Of a stretch of DNA of 64,000 nt, positions 35,466 through 47,027 are shown one piece after another (positions within the stretch are counted from its first letter, which is position 1; each line of letters opens with the position of its first letter). This DNA comes from Arthonia radiata. Lineage: Eukaryota > Ascomycota > Arthoniomycetes > Arthoniales > Arthoniaceae. The position numbers were made by a program, and so were the translations under genes. The notes beneath the pieces were generated by a model. That model was not told the DNA's origin and searched no databases. It saw only the letters and a program-made list of their open reading frames with translations. The stretch lies in contig PSQN01000008.1 of assembly GCA_002989075.1 (NCBI GenBank), positions 404,861 through 468,860 on the forward strand, read 5' to 3'.

Positions 35466-36236
35466 TCAAGCTTTCTCAGCCTGTGCTGTAGCACACATTA
35501 CAGCATCGCGACCAAGCGGAAGCCATCGAACTTTCCCGAGCCTGCTGGCATTGATTGGACTCGAAGACACTCGCACACCCTCGTCACCAAGGTACACCGG
35601 CGCCACAGTAACAATTAAACTATCAATCAGATCAAGATGATTCTTCAAGAGCGCACCTATGATGTGTGCCCCGCCCTCGATCATGAGCGATTGGATGCCC
35701 TGTGAGGCGAGCCTTTTCAGCATTGCTGGCCACGTCATGTCAGCTTTACTCATTCGCAAGTAGGTGACTTGTCCCTGCAGACGCTGCTCTTCAACCTCGT
35801 CTGATGAGCACGTGACAACCCAGGGCGGCTTGCCCCTTCCATCCCGTGCAGCCTGCAAGATCCTCGCGCTGAATTCAGGCCGCCAGCTCCCACTTCCATC
35901 GAGAATGATGGGCCTAGGCTGCATTTCCGATGTCGCGCCATCGATTCGTGAGTTGAGCGTGGGATCATCAGCCTTTGCAGTGCCGTAGCCTACGAGAATC
36001 GCATCGTGACGAGCGCGTAGGTAATGGGTCATACTCTTCGACTCTGCGCCGGACAGTGCAGTACGCGTACCAGGCGCGGCTGCTACCATGGCGTCGAGCG
36101 AGCACGCGTATGTGAGTGTGACATGAGGCTCGGAGATATGAGAAAGAGAGTCGTTCGCAGCCGCCTTTCTTGGCTTGGGAAGAAACGGCTCCAGAGCTTG
36201 GCGGTGTTCGTCAGCGAAATGGAGAACCTCAGCCAT
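35466..36236 (-). CDS. RIB7: 2,5-diamino-6-ribosylamino-4(3H)-pyrimidinone 5'-phosphate reductase (riboflavin synthesis)
   Basis: One exon, 256 residues from the ATG at 36236 (the frame is open further upstream but only with non-ATG codons). RibD C-terminal (dihydrofolate reductase-like) domain: HVTLTYACSLDAMVA, THYLRARHDAILVGYGTAKADDPTLNSR, RPIILDGSGSW, IQSLMIEGGAHIIGALL and DSLIVTVAPVYLG. The enzyme uses NADPH to reduce the ribosylamino group in the second step of fungal riboflavin synthesis. It shares its upstream region with the divergent CFEM-like gene (493 bp). Confidence 0.93.
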   Translation of the reverse strand: MAEVLHFADEHRQALEPFLPKPRKAAANDSLSHISEPHVTLTYACSLDAMVAAAPGTRTALSGAESKSMTHYLRARHDAILVGYGTAKADDPTLNSRIDGATSEMQPRPIILDGSGSWRPEFSARILQAARDGRGKPPWVVTCSSDEVEEQRLQGQVTYLRMSKADMTWPAMLKRLASQGIQSLMIEGGAHIIGALLKNHLDLIDSLIVTVAPVYLGDEGVRVSSSPINASRLGKVRWLPLGRDAVMCATAQAEKA

Positions 36237-36729
36237 GCTTTCGCCGCGCTTCGAGTGGAGTCTGCAGGTAGTACAGCGCACGCATCAAGGTGCTCGTCTC
36301 GATCTCAGTAAGTTTCGAATGTCATGTCTCAACCGGATACAGGGGCACCGATAATTTCTCCAGCGAGAGATTGTGATAGGGCACCTTGCCTGAACGGGCA
36401 ATTCACAAAATCGATGGTTTGGGCTATGCTCGTCAGGGGCAAGCGTGCTGGACCAGACGACCGCCATCTCCAACTCTTTCCGCTCACTCGCGGCTTCTTC
36501 TCTTGCCGGTCGTCCATTGCCACGGTTGTTCTCCCATCATTCGCTTGACGGACATCTCGCGCGGTTCTTGCAGGAGCTCAGCAGCGAAGAGCAACACAGC
36601 CATCCGTCTGATGCGCGCCTGACCGCGACCGCCTCCCTATTTTCCGAAACGTCGACCCGATAATAATCCCTCACAAGTCGTTCGCTACCAGTTCATTCTG
36701 TCCTAGAAATACTTACGCCGTCGACAACC
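36237..36729. promoter_or_regulatory. divergent promoter between RIB7 and CFEM-like gene
   Basis: 493 bp, no supported gene; overlapping short frames on both strands at 36,324-36,663 contradict each other. Confidence 0.4.
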
Positions 36730-37478
36730 ATGTGGAAATCATTAGCCATACTGCCACTGCTGCTGGCCCCATCCTTCGCCCAAATCCTGCAATTTGGCTC
36801 GGGACAGCTGCCGCTATGCGCCCAAACGTGCACTCAGCTCGCCAACGCTCAGGCACCGTGTCTCACGTCACCATCGACCGAGCAGACATGCTTCTGCCAA
36901 TCCCAAGTCTTGACGCAGCAAGCCAACTTGGCCACCAGTACCGACAACATCTGCACCCAGTACTGCCCTCAGGCAAGCGATCGCCAACAAATCCAAGGCT
37001 GGTTCAACAACTACTGCCGAAATGCGCAAGCCAGTCCGAACAATAATCAGCCAACGTCCAGCACACCCGACGACTCCACCGGCACTTCGAACGCCGCGGC
37101 AGCTACCTCGTCCACCTTTTCCGGCACTCCCGTAGATAACAACACAAGCTGGTAAGTTAACGTCCGACAGCCTTGCTGAGCCGAAGTTGCTGATCTTCGT
37201 CCAGGTGGAGCGCACACGCAAAATGGATCGCCATGGTCATTGTACTCATCGTCGCATTCATCATCATCATCATTGTTGGTATCTGGCTTAAGCGTCGGCA
37301 CGACCGCAAAGTCAATCGCGCCACCACGACACCCTTACCTACCGGCTGGGGCCCTAATTCTAATCCTCACCACTACCCTGGACCGACCGAGAAGGGATCT
37401 GGCTCTCGTGCTCATGAAGCGCCTGTGATGGAGGAGGGCCGATCAAGGTCACACCGATTGTCGAAGCACAAGAAATAA
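36730..37478 (+). CDS. CFEM-like Cys-rich single-pass membrane protein
   Basis: Two exons, 36730-37151 and 37205-37478; 231 residues. Signal peptide at 1-18 (MWKSLAILPLLLAPSFAQ). Eight cysteines at about 30-100 follow the CFEM-like order: CAQTC, C, CFC, CTQYC, C. A Ser/Thr/Asn-rich stalk leads to a transmembrane helix (about 150-172, IAMVIVLIVAFIIIIIVGIWL) and a basic cytoplasmic tail (KRRHDRK, then Pro/Gly/His-rich). CFEM-type domains occur in fungal surface proteins for heme binding, adhesion or sensing. The conserved heme-ligand Asp of CFEM is not evident, so the domain call is tentative. The run of five Ile comes from an (ATC/ATT)n stretch. Confidence 0.75.
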
Positions 37479-37795
37479 GGAGGCTGGTTGAGATGTATCA
37501 AACCTACGACGACCCGCCGGTGCATGAGGAACGTGAAGAGCAAAGAGGCATTCACGCTACTGGTAGAATTGACACTGTATTTCCGGCAGCATCACAGCGT
37601 TTCGCAAGACTGTGGCAAATGCATATATTGGGGGAACTGAGCTACGCTATTTACGAACATAAACATACTGCATATTCATCACATTCTCAGGTCTTCTATG
37701 AGGGGCTCTCTTTGCGAAGTCCGAAATCAGCCTGCTGTACTCGGCGTTGAGGTTGAGGTCGAGGTCTAATAAGCTACGCACGCTACGCAAGCTAA
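37479..37795. other. intergenic between converging genes
   Basis: 317 bp holding two 3' ends; contains the small repeated word CTACGCACGCTACGCAAGCTA near 37,772-37,793. Nothing else. Confidence 0.4.
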
Positions 37796-39388
37796 TCAAA
37801 GAGTATAGATGAAGCTGGGTCTTTGATCACCCAATGCCGCAATCTCCTCCTCCGTCTTGCCTTCGACTCTGTAATCCCGCTTGCCCTCTCGCCGTTTCTT
37901 GTTCTCCCGGATCAACAGGAGCTCCGTCGTGATCGAACCGGAGAACAAGAAGAGCGTGAGATAGGCCAGCACGACTCCATGGCCAGGATAATATTTGGGC
38001 TTGTCCTTGGTACGGTAGATCTCACTGGAGACGACACCATTGAGATTACCCCAGCCGATGACGGTACCACCCACCACGCCACGCTTGTACACACCCTCGC
38101 TGTTGTTGGCAGCCCACGTGATAGTGTTTGCGACACAAGGGTAAATCCCGAGCGCGCCGAGGAAGACGGCGGCGTATTTGACGCCTGGCTTCTGCGAGCC
38201 GAGAAGCATGGAGAAACCGATTATGCCGAGCATGGAGCAGCCAATGTTGTAGATTCCGCGCTTCTGCGTACGGTCCGCGGCCCAGCCGACGATGACGGTG
38301 AGGACGGCGGCGGCTGCGTAAGGTGGGACGGAGAGTAGGTTTGCTGTCGTTGAAGTGTATCCGAGCGCGTTGATAATGCTGGGTACGAAGAGTGAAAAGG
38401 CGTACAAAGCGCCGTCGCAGCCCATGTAGATGATTGCGTAGGCATACGTCTTCCAGTCTGTGTACGCGGCAATCACGTCTTTCATGCTGAACTTGGCGTG
38501 CTCGGCACTTGCTTGGTTATCCTGTCGCAGACGTTTGAGGACGCGTGCGCGCTCTTCATCGGAGAGAAACTTGGCTTCGGCCGGGAAGTCTTCAACCATC
38601 CACCAGGTAATGACGCCCAGTATGACCGTGACTAGACCTTCAAGGATGAAGATCCACGCCCAGCCCTGTTTACCCCCAATGCCATCCATTTGCGCAATGG
38701 CGGCCGCCAGAAGACCACCGAAGGATCCTGACAGCGCTGCGGCCGAGAAAAAGATGGCGGCGCGGATGCCCAGCTCATCACGCCTGTACCACGAAGATAG
38801 GTAGAAGTTGATACCCGGGAAGAGACCAGCCTCCATGAGACCAAGGAACCAGCGCGCCGCTGCGAGGCCTTCGAAACTGGTAACAAGACCCATCAAGGTC
38901 ATCACAATGCCCCACGCTGTCATGGTGACTGTGAGGAAGAGGCGGGGACTGTAGCGCTTGAGGAGAATGTTGGTCAAGGGCTCGAAGACACTATAGCTGA
39001 CGAAGAACAGACTGAGCGTGGTTGCATATTGGTTGTCAGTGAGTTTCAGATCTTTCGACAGGCCGTCGACATTGGCGTTGCCAATGTTGGTGCGATCAAG
39101 AAATGCGACGAGGTAGAGGAGCGTGAGCCATGGGATGAGCTTGAAATCGAGTTTGCGCAATAGCTTCTTCTCCTATAATAACGGCGATTGGTTAGGTGGA
39201 AGGATTGAGACTGTACAGGTATGGGCACTTACTGCGAAGCGCTTCTCTTCCTCTGTCAATTGAACATCTGGATCTGCCAGTACCTTACCATCGGATGTCT
39301 CGACGATTCCGGCCTTCTCGACGCTCACTGGAAATGCCTTCTCATCGTCCGAGGGACTGCGGTCGCTAGAACTCTTGGGTTCCGACAT
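37796..39388 (-). CDS. MFS transporter, anion:cation symporter (allantoate/nicotinate permease-like) family
   Basis: Two exons, 39388-39233 and 39172-37796 (60-nt intron, GTAAGT donor and TATAG acceptor); 510 residues. The cytosolic N-terminus is acidic; EKKLLRKLDFKLIPWLTLLYLVAFLDRTNIGNA is the family's first helix and hallmark. Twelve helices follow, with RWFLGLMEAGLFPGINFYLSSWYRRDELGIR (MFS loop motif and ACS signature), WAWIFILEGLVTVILGVITWW, and a central loop of about 50 residues. The family (Dal5, Tna1, Seo1, Fen2) imports carboxylates and vitamins with protons. The substrate cannot be read from the sequence. Confidence 0.9.
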
Positions 39389-40418
39389 AATGAGCAGAAG
39401 AGATGGTCGGCGACGTTGGGGGATGGGCCTAAGGTCGGACACAACGAGAGGGAAGAGGATCCATTTTCATCTGGACATGGAGAGGACGACATCCCACATG
39501 GACGCCATGCCGCTTCTGGCGCCATCAAGTGCCGAAGCCATGTTTCTGCGGGGATCTCTTGGCTGGAGTCGGCCGTACGTTGATCTCACAATCCAGTTGC
39601 GCCTTCACATCCTTGTCCAATGATATACGAAGGAGGCTCTTTCTATTTTTGAGTGAGACTGGATGTCTATGACTGTACTATTCTGGAGGCAAGGAAGCAT
39701 CCAAACGCAGGCTGTCAAACCTGTCATGCATGAATCGCGCGCCATCTTTTCCGGGACGCCACGTGACGCGGGGGCGAGAACCACCTTTTGCCGAGACACG
39801 TCCTAGTAAGCGTCGTTCCTTTGATCTCCATCCAACCGACGGCCCGGAGCCCCAGAGGCTTCCTGACATGAACTTCAATAAAGCGCTCCACAACCAGGAC
39901 GATGGAGCGTCATTATTGATAGTCATGTAGCTGTACGACTTGTCTGCATCCCGTCTGCAGACGAAAGCTCATCATTCTGGCAAAAGCCGCATCGCTTACC
40001 GCAGTGTGCCTGCATGGGAAAACGCGATGAAAACCAATGTTGACAAGAGCCTGAACTATGGCTGCTAGCTTGTAGTCTTCGTGAGTATTTGAGGTTGTCT
40101 GAATTTCCAGAACTCAACCAGTCTCCTCCTAGTGCGTGATCCAATCTTGGATGTTTCGTGAAGAAGAACCAAGCCTACGGTTATCATCGCCATTAACGGT
40201 GAGCACAGGCGGCCACATTGCGTGTTTGCTCTGAACCTCGTTTGTTCACCTGCGGTGATGAGTAGCAGTAGATTTCATTCGAACCGATAGGCTGAATCAC
40301 GCACTCCTTTTCTGCACACAACCTTCTCCACCTCTTCTAAACCCCCTTGAACTCAGCACCCAGCCTTTATTGCACGTTGAGCTTTACGCTGGCCCACAAC
40401 CCCTTTCATCGATCCATC
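39389..40418. promoter_or_regulatory. divergent intergenic region, MFS gene and RRM-like gene
   Basis: About 1.03 kb. No gene supported. The last 170 bp before the plus-strand gene are pyrimidine-rich. Confidence 0.4.
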
Positions 40419-42378
40419 ATGGCGTTCTCGCCCGAGCAGGTTGACACGCTCATCGAATTGCATCGCAAGAATGCAACACTCGAAGCCGAGCTCTCACAAG
40501 CGCAAGCTGACAACAGGCATCTACAAACAGCCAACCAATACCTCTTGCACCACTTGGCCTCACGGCCCCATGCATCCCATCTCACTCACCCAACCAGGGT
40601 GCATGATGACCCGCCGTCTGCCTCAAGCATTTATCAGGTTGATCATTATTTTCCCAGGTTCGACAATACGCAGCTGTATCGTCCCAAGGTGGACCATTTG
40701 GACAAGAGAGCGGTCATTCCGTCCAGCGAACCGAAGGTCCAAAAAGGTTTCGGAGTTGCCACACCGGACGGTCAGAATCTGGACTCCGAGGACGATGAAG
40801 ATGCCTCGCCGCACGAAAGCGGCAAGCTCCTCAACATCACCGAGAATCCACATGCACCAAGATACGTCCCTTCGACTGGCACACGTGGATACTATCGAAC
40901 AGTCATGATTCTGGGTCTGGATAAGAAGGCCTCGCTCAAAGAGCTGGCGTGGAAGGTGTGTGGGGGGTTGATTGTCTCCATGAGGATTCTGGACACCATG
41001 TCGCTGCTGGGGTACAATTCTGCTATGATGGAATTTTTCGAAGAGAATGCTGCCCTGAACTTCGTTCAACACTGCACGAGGTGCCCAGTCGTGCTCGCCA
41101 ACGTTCAGGCGAACGTCGAGCTGTTGAGAAGCCCAGCCACACCTGTGCCTCCGCGCACATACCACAACATTGTCGACTTTTCCGCGACGCGGTGCCTTAT
41201 GGTTGACCGATGCCCGGTGCACATCACGCTGAACCACCTCTTAGCCAAGCTCACTCCTCACGAGCATCTGGGCATGCATGGTATCATAGAGATGTATGAG
41301 AACGACTTTGGTCGGGTCCACATTCATTTTGATTCCGTGGACCGAGCCAGCTCTGCGCGAGCGCGTATCAACAGCTACGACACTTTCAAGCCTGCCCGTG
41401 CCGAGTTCAAGGCCGATCCATGTGCGATTCCTTGTGGCAGCTTGTCGCTTCGAGAGGCCAAGCCGACACTGTTCACATACTTTGACGACCCACCGAAAAC
41501 GTCCTTTCGCCCACCTTTCACGCCGAGAGCGTCGAGAGATCCGTCGCGTGGTGTCCGTACTATACGCCACTACAACGACTGGGATGCGCCACGGCAGTCC
41601 GCTCAAGGCCGCAAGTTGGACTACGAAGAGGATACGGAGAAGCCGCCACCAACCCCACTGCTGCGAAGGGCGAAGCCAGTCGACTACAGTGAACTCTGTA
41701 CGTCTCCCATCCGTAAGCAGGTTCCCAACATCCTCGAGAGTGAGGGCGACGTGCTCGGCGACCACGTAGAAACACGCACCCCGTCAAGGTCTCCTGCTCG
41801 TAGCGCTAGCTCGTTGGAGAGTGGCGAGATCGTCGAGTCTCTGCGCAAGACGTCCTTGGAGGATTCCAAGCATGCGCCTCCACGATTGCTGAGCTCCTTC
41901 TCAACTCTAAATCCATTTACCCCAGTCACCAACCGTCACCTAGGTAAGTTTTGACACATACAAATACACCATCATCAGCTTCATTGTTGCCTTGAAGTGG
42001 CTCCTAATGTGCTGGCTTTACCTCATACGAGCTTCCTCTACACTCCTAAGCCTGCCGGTGAATGCTGACATTCTGCCTCTAGGCCCGCCTGCGCAGGCTG
42101 TGGAAGCTCCGCAGGCCGCCCAGAGTCCTGGTGATGACAATCAGTTAGGTTCGGAGGAGACTCTGCTAATACCCGACGCGCTTCAGCGCCGCACTCCACC
42201 CCCCTCGTCAGATAGCGCCTCAAGCAGTGACTCGAGCAGCTCCACCGATTCTGCCGAGAGTGAGCGTGCGAGAAACAGACGCCACGCGGACCAGATGCTG
42301 GCCGCGATGCAGGCAAGTGCGAGCACGACCGTGTTGGAATATTCAGCAATAGCAGGGCGGATGACGCAGCCAGAATGA
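40419..42378 (+). CDS. hypothetical protein with coiled-coil start and two RRM-like domains
   Basis: Two exons, 40419-41943 and 42083-42378 (139-nt intron), 606 residues from MAFSPEQVD. Residues about 8-50 form a heptad-rich helix (LIELHRKNATLEAELSQAQADNRHLQTANQYLLHHL). Two regions have the beta-alpha-beta pattern of RRMs: about 170-225 (YYRTVMILGLDKKASLKELAWKV...ILDTMSLLGYNSAMMEF) and about 265-330 (ATRCLMVDRCPVHITLNHLLAKL...VHIHFDSVDRASSARARI). RNP consensus aromatics are weak, so RNA binding is only suggested. The C-terminal half is Ser/Pro/Arg-rich and ends with a charged helix (RNRRHADQMLAAM). I recognise no named orthologue. Confidence 0.65.
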
Positions 42379-42731
42379 AACCGGAAGAACACGAAACAGC
42401 CGTGGTGGGAACTGGAGCAGGATGATGTTGATTGAGCTGAGGTCTCTTATCTATGTTACAATAGCGACTCCACTTGTGCTTTCGTTTCATCATGAATGCA
42501 ACTCTAGCATTACAAACTCAGATGCCTTTTTCCTGTCGAGACATGCTGCCAAAAGTCTGGCTGCCTGAATGCGACATACTTTCGTTGTCGATCAGGTACA
42601 TGCAGGCATACAATAGCTGCGCACCTCTCTATGTCGCCTCCATGTTATCTCTTTGTGTACTTTTAGCAACACTAGTGAAGTTTGATCGGACGTATTCGAT
42701 CCATGTGGCCGACTCCTGCAAACCTAAACGG
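42379..42731. other. intergenic between converging genes
   Basis: 353 bp with two 3' ends; plus-strand frames here run into PAM17 antisense and are shadows. Confidence 0.4.
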
Positions 42732-43490
42732 CTACATCAAGCTCTCCCTCTTTCGTCGGAAGGCCTTCTGGTCCTTCAACCACTGCCGATAACCTTTGAC
42801 GCTCGTGATCTTCTCACCATAATAGTCCGGCACCGGATTCTGCACGCTCGAGTTGCTCGGATCGACGCGGTATCTTCGTATCCTCGAGTAAAAGTCCCGC
42901 TCTTTCGCGCCAATCTCTCGCGTCCTTCCCACGAATAGTCTGAAGACTAGGCCGCCTAGCAACGGACCTGCCAACCAACCCCCGGCTGCGCAGACCAGAC
43001 ACACGATGCCGGATGCTATGAGCGGATCGAGGCCAAATACCTGCAACGACTCAAGATCCTGTGCCGCTACGACACCGACACCTGTGAGGAATGTCCCGGA
43101 AGCCGTGAGGAGGGATGAGGCAAGATTGATGTAGCGGCGACGCTGTCGAAGGCGGAAGAAGTCGTTCCAAGCCAGAGCAGGAGCTGTTGCAGGGGGCTGG
43201 GAGATTGTAGAGTTCGCTGACGCTGAAGTGGATTCATAACGTCGCTGGGGTTGGAACGAGACACGTGTGCTGGTGGGAGCAATCCGACATGCTTGCCTCG
43301 CAGTGATACTGGTCAAAATTGTTGAGGATGGGGAGGAATGGAACTGGCGCTGGTTTAATTGGGACTGGAATCGGTATCGAATCGTCGAAGCTCCCGAGCG
43401 CGATAAGGTGGTCGGTGTACTGAAGGTGGAGTTGAAGAAGCTTGCACCGAGAATGGGCCGTGACGCTGATCGAGTGCAAGTCGACTGCAT
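42732..43490 (-). CDS. PAM17: presequence translocase-associated motor subunit Pam17
   Basis: One exon, 252 residues. The first about 90 residues are Ser/Thr/Arg-rich with almost no acids, a mitochondrial presequence. The Pam17 core starts at WNDFFRLRQRRRYINLASSLLTASGTFLTGV (first membrane helix), continues through GLDPLIASGIVCLVCAAGGWLAGPLLG (second helix) and ends with FLVGRTR-like, REIGAKERDFYSRIRRYRVDPS and NPVPDYYGEKITSVKGYRQWLKDQ. Pam17 helps organise the TIM23 import motor at the inner mitochondrial membrane. Length and both membrane segments fit the family. Confidence 0.95.
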   Translation of the reverse strand: MQSTCTRSASRPILGASFFNSTFSTPTTLSRSGASTIRYRFQSQLNQRQFHSSPSSTILTSITARQACRIAPTSTRVSFQPQRRYESTSASANSTISQPPATAPALAWNDFFRLRQRRRYINLASSLLTASGTFLTGVGVVAAQDLESLQVFGLDPLIASGIVCLVCAAGGWLAGPLLGGLVFRLFVGRTREIGAKERDFYSRIRRYRVDPSNSSVQNPVPDYYGEKITSVKGYRQWLKDQKAFRRKRESLM

Positions 43491-44801
43491 TGTAATTATT
43501 ATTGATGAATCATGGGATGAGCGGAGATTATTGCTGGGGATGGGGTGACTGCAGCAACTGAGCGCGTTCGCGTAGCTTGAGGAGACAGAGGGTGCTCAAT
43601 GACTCGAAGGTCAAGGATGGACTGATCACGTGAACCAACCAATCATTCGCCCCTGTTCGCACCATTCCCTCTCCACTCCGTACCTTTCTACCCACCCTTT
43701 GGTCTATAGTCAAAGCATCTGCTCATAATCGTTGACCGCAACACTGGCAAAGGTGTGAAGAGGCAAGGTCCAGGGCAGGACCATGAAAAGTGGATATAAA
43801 AATCTTCCGTTCAGGATCTAGCTGTTTTCTTACTTTCAATACCATCTTACTAGCTGCTTCCCTCTCTACCCTGGAGGACAATTTAGCTCGCCCAGAGCAT
43901 AGGCGTGAGGGTTCAAGAGAGCAGCAGCGGCGCAAAATGGCTTCGGTGATTTCGCAATGCTCTCGCTAGTGGGCTTGAGCAGTCTTTGTGGCGGATGGCG
44001 TGGAGGAAATGTACCTTGAATGGTTACGAGAAGCCGCACTGGGCGACGACGTGAATCACTCAAGTTCGATTGACCGCCAACGGAGGTCGTTTGGAGAGCA
44101 CATTGACTGAACGTAGGTCCGATGAATCCAACGGGTGATATATGACAGGACCTCGAAATGCCCCTTTAGGCGCAAGCAATACCTGTTGATTGAGACCTTG
44201 CATGCAACGGGTTTGCCTGAGAAACGACTCCCCTTCATGATCGCTTTCGTCAGGGTCATGGTCCAATACATGCGCCGAGCAGTAAAATATTTACTATTAG
44301 AGGTAAAGCGTAGAAAGAACACCGCGGGATAAGCGAGATCTACGCATGGCGATTTATGCCCGCCTCCAACGCCCGTACAAAAACAGCTTATACGAGTATG
44401 TTTCAGCTGTAAAAGCGTCATGTCAACTGAAGGATTGGCATTAGTGGGAAATAAAATAGATGCATTTCTTTCAGAGCCTCGAAAAAGCATGGTGTCTTGC
44501 GCCTCGTCCGCCTTGTGGTGCACATTTCATGCGCGTACGCATTGGGCACCTTGAGAAGGCCAATAAGACAAGCTGGCGTGCCCAGGCAATGGTGACATTA
44601 GTTCTGAACGTATATGTCAATTGCCTTGAATCACGTCTGACATACGACCGCAATGTGCTGCGGCAGGTGATCTCGGATTGGTGTGGACCAGCCGTACTTA
44701 AGCATTCATCCATCGCCATCGACATGTTCCATACTAAGAAAATTTAAGAACGGGTCTGTTTCCCTCTGAACGTGCATGGTACATGCCCAACATTATTCGC
44801 A
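43491..44801. promoter_or_regulatory. long divergent intergenic region
   Basis: 1.3 kb between PAM17 and the seven-helix protein gene. A 95-codon plus frame at 44,460-44,747 and its antisense mates lack family features. No tRNA or repeat recognised. Confidence 0.4.
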
Positions 44802-45971
44802 ATGGCTACGGACGGCATAACCGGAGAGCCCCTTGAAGTGGGCAGGTCCTTGTACACGGCTATCACGATCTTGACAGCGATCGCGTGGTACAACGTGATT
44901 GAGCTGAACTTTCTCATCTTCATTACTTTCAAACGATACCGCGGTCTGTACTTTTGGTCGATGTTGTTGTCTTCTTGGGGCACTGCACTTCATGCTTTGG
45001 GCTTTGTCCTAAAGTTCTTCCCTACCGGCACCAATGTCTACCTCGCTGTGGCCATCATAACTATCGGCTGGTACTGCATGGTCACTGGCCAGTCCATCGT
45101 ACTTTACTCTCGGGTCCATCTTGTCACCCAAAGCCGGAACGTCTTGCGCGCAGTTCTGGCCATGGTCATCATCGATGCGATGCTCTTTCACATCCCAACC
45201 ACAGTCTTGACGTTCGGTGCGAACTCTACAACAGGGAACCAGTCGCCATTCACCTACCCCTATCAGGTCATGGAAAAAATACAGATGACCGCTTTCAGCC
45301 TTCAAGAGCTGATCATATCTGGTATCTACGTCAACGCCAGTCTGCGGCTTTTTCGGCCACTGTATTGCGACGGCAACCACAAACCGCTCATTCAGCTATT
45401 TCTCGTCAACATTATCATCATCGCCATGGACATCTCTATGCTCGGCGTTGAATACGCCAGCCTCTATAACGTGGAGGTCATGATGAAGAGTTTCATCTAC
45501 AGCGTCAAGCTAAAACTAGAGTTTGCGGTCCTGACTGAGCTGAAAAATTACACGGAGCCGGTTAGACGCCGGCAAGCGCAGTCGTCCATGGGTACCTATA
45601 CAGAGCCCGTCGGACGCCAACAAACGCCGTCGTTCAGCCGAAGGCCGCCCGGCGCAGGCCGACCGAGCTACGTGTCGTCCGCAGCGTTGAGGGATTCGCC
45701 CGGGCCCCCCACGTTTCGTGATGCAGCGACCTCGTCAAAAACCATGAACGAGGAGGTTACGTGGAGTCATCGCGGGCGTGAAACAGCGCTCAATTCTCAT
45801 CCTAACCCTCCGCTCTCACCGGATTCAGGGTATGGTACGCATCAACCAGAGACTTCCGCCATGTCCCCTGCATCATCCGAAACGGAGCTCCAGCAGTATC
45901 CACGGTCCCGCACTGCCAAGGAGAAGGTCGGTGCTTTAAGAGGCAAATTCTCGGGGTGGGCGCGCGCTTGA
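44802..45971 (+). CDS. seven-helix integral membrane protein (DUF7703-like)
   Basis: One exon, 389 residues from the ATG at 44802 (upstream open codons start with GTG). Seven hydrophobic segments lie in residues about 15-250: TAITILTAIAWYNVIELNFLIFI, YFWSMLLSSWGTALHALGFVL, VYLAVAIITIGWYCMVTGQSIVLYSR, AVLAMVIIDAMLFHIPTTVL, IQMTAFSLQELIISGIYV, LFLVNIIIIAMDISML and a final FIYSVKLKLEF helix. The soluble tail of about 140 residues is Ser/Pro-rich with a doubled TEPV-R-Q motif. The layout matches a fungal family of membrane proteins of unknown function found beside GPCR-like genes; a receptor role is not shown. Confidence 0.75.
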   Translation: MATDGITGEPLEVGRSLYTAITILTAIAWYNVIELNFLIFITFKRYRGLYFWSMLLSSWGTALHALGFVLKFFPTGTNVYLAVAIITIGWYCMVTGQSIVLYSRVHLVTQSRNVLRAVLAMVIIDAMLFHIPTTVLTFGANSTTGNQSPFTYPYQVMEKIQMTAFSLQELIISGIYVNASLRLFRPLYCDGNHKPLIQLFLVNIIIIAMDISMLGVEYASLYNVEVMMKSFIYSVKLKLEFAVLTELKNYTEPVRRRQAQSSMGTYTEPVGRQQTPSFSRRPPGAGRPSYVSSAALRDSPGPPTFRDAATSSKTMNEEVTWSHRGRETALNSHPNPPLSPDSGYGTHQPETSAMSPASSETELQQYPRSRTAKEKVGALRGKFSGWARA

Positions 45972-46260
45972 AGGCCGCAGGTGGGGGTGGAAGAGCTCCA
46001 AAGGTCCAGTCCTTGTTTGTCTATTGGTAAGGAAGCGGTATCACGATAGTGAGATGCTGTGGAACTATACCGGTATGCATGGTGGTAGTGAACGATTTGA
46101 TGAGCTTTGCACGAAAGCAATGCCAGGGTTTGGGGTTAACGCTAAAAGGTAATGCTACTACTGGGGTTGTCAAGAGCTAGAAACTTGGAGTGAGGTCCAA
46201 ACAGGCCAGCTTGCGGCGTCGAGGCGCGCCAGGGATCGTAGGAAAATATGTCTCTTGAAT

Positions 46261-46764
46261 TCAAGATCGCATTGAATTGTCTATGTGTTGCCTCAGTGCC
46301 GCCCAATGACCTTTGCCAGAGCTGGCAGATGCATTCGAGGCAGTGTGTGAATTGATCATCGCAAGATTCTTGGAGAAACGTTCCTGCTCCTGCTGCGCGG
46401 TTTTATCCCTTCGCTTTTGCACGCCTGGCTTGGTCGCCAAAGCTCCCTTCGTATGTGTCTTGTGACCGTTCGTTTGCACGGGCGTGTTTCCATTGGGTGC
46501 TTCATCTACATGCGGCAGACTCTTGAGAAGCCCCTCAAGGTTCTGCGCAGCCTTGAGCTTTTTGGATGGACGGCGTCTCTTGCTTGGCTTAGTCACGCGT
46601 GCGGACGCTCGAGCTTTCGCCACAAGCACAGAGTGCTTGATGTGTCGCTTGTCGCGCTTCGACTCGGGAATTCGGTCAGTCGTCTTGGTCGAGGGAGGTG
46701 ATGGACGAACTGCCTGCGCTTTGTTGAGAGCGCGCGCTCTTGCACGCGACCGAATGGGCGCCAT
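46261..46764 (-). CDS. SLX9: ribosome biogenesis protein Slx9-like
   Basis: One exon, 167 residues. Very basic. The conserved order of Slx9 is visible: KRDKRHIKHSVLVAKA, KPSKRRRPSKKL, NLEGLLKSLPHVDE, the basic KPGVQKRRDKTAQQEQERFSKNLAMI, and the C-terminal WAALRQHIDNSM. Slx9 takes part in 18S rRNA processing and pre-40S export. Divergent from UBA4 across 263 bp, so the two may share a promoter. The protein is shorter than most filamentous-fungal homologues but has all blocks. Confidence 0.88.
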   Translation of the reverse strand: MAPIRSRARARALNKAQAVRPSPPSTKTTDRIPESKRDKRHIKHSVLVAKARASARVTKPSKRRRPSKKLKAAQNLEGLLKSLPHVDEAPNGNTPVQTNGHKTHTKGALATKPGVQKRRDKTAQQEQERFSKNLAMINSHTASNASASSGKGHWAALRQHIDNSMRS

Positions 46765-47027
46765 CGTGAAAGGTAGTAATCGTGTGATGTGGTGTGAAGA
46801 AAAGAAGACTTGAGAGCCAGTTCGATTCTTGGCATTTGGCTAGCGCAACAATTCGCAGCATCCACGTCCTCCCTGTCGAAGACAACCTCGCGCATTATTG
46901 TGTGATGAAAGTGACCCTCGGTGATTCCGACTTTGTGCTGCACGGCTGCAATCATCCTGGGCATCATACCACTGACCTGCGATCTAAGAACCTTGGCCGG
47001 CCTATTCGCACGTCGCTGCGTTGTGCC
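46765..47027. promoter_or_regulatory. short bidirectional promoter, SLX9 and UBA4
   Basis: 263 bp separate the two ATGs, the shortest head-to-head gap in the window. Shared control of a ribosome-assembly gene and a tRNA-thiolation gene would make sense for translation, but is inferred. Confidence 0.5.

Noticed and set aside
44460-44747. 95-codon plus-strand frame in the long gap before the seven-helix gene
   Set aside because: No signal peptide, no conserved-looking block, and a similar-length frame lies antisense.
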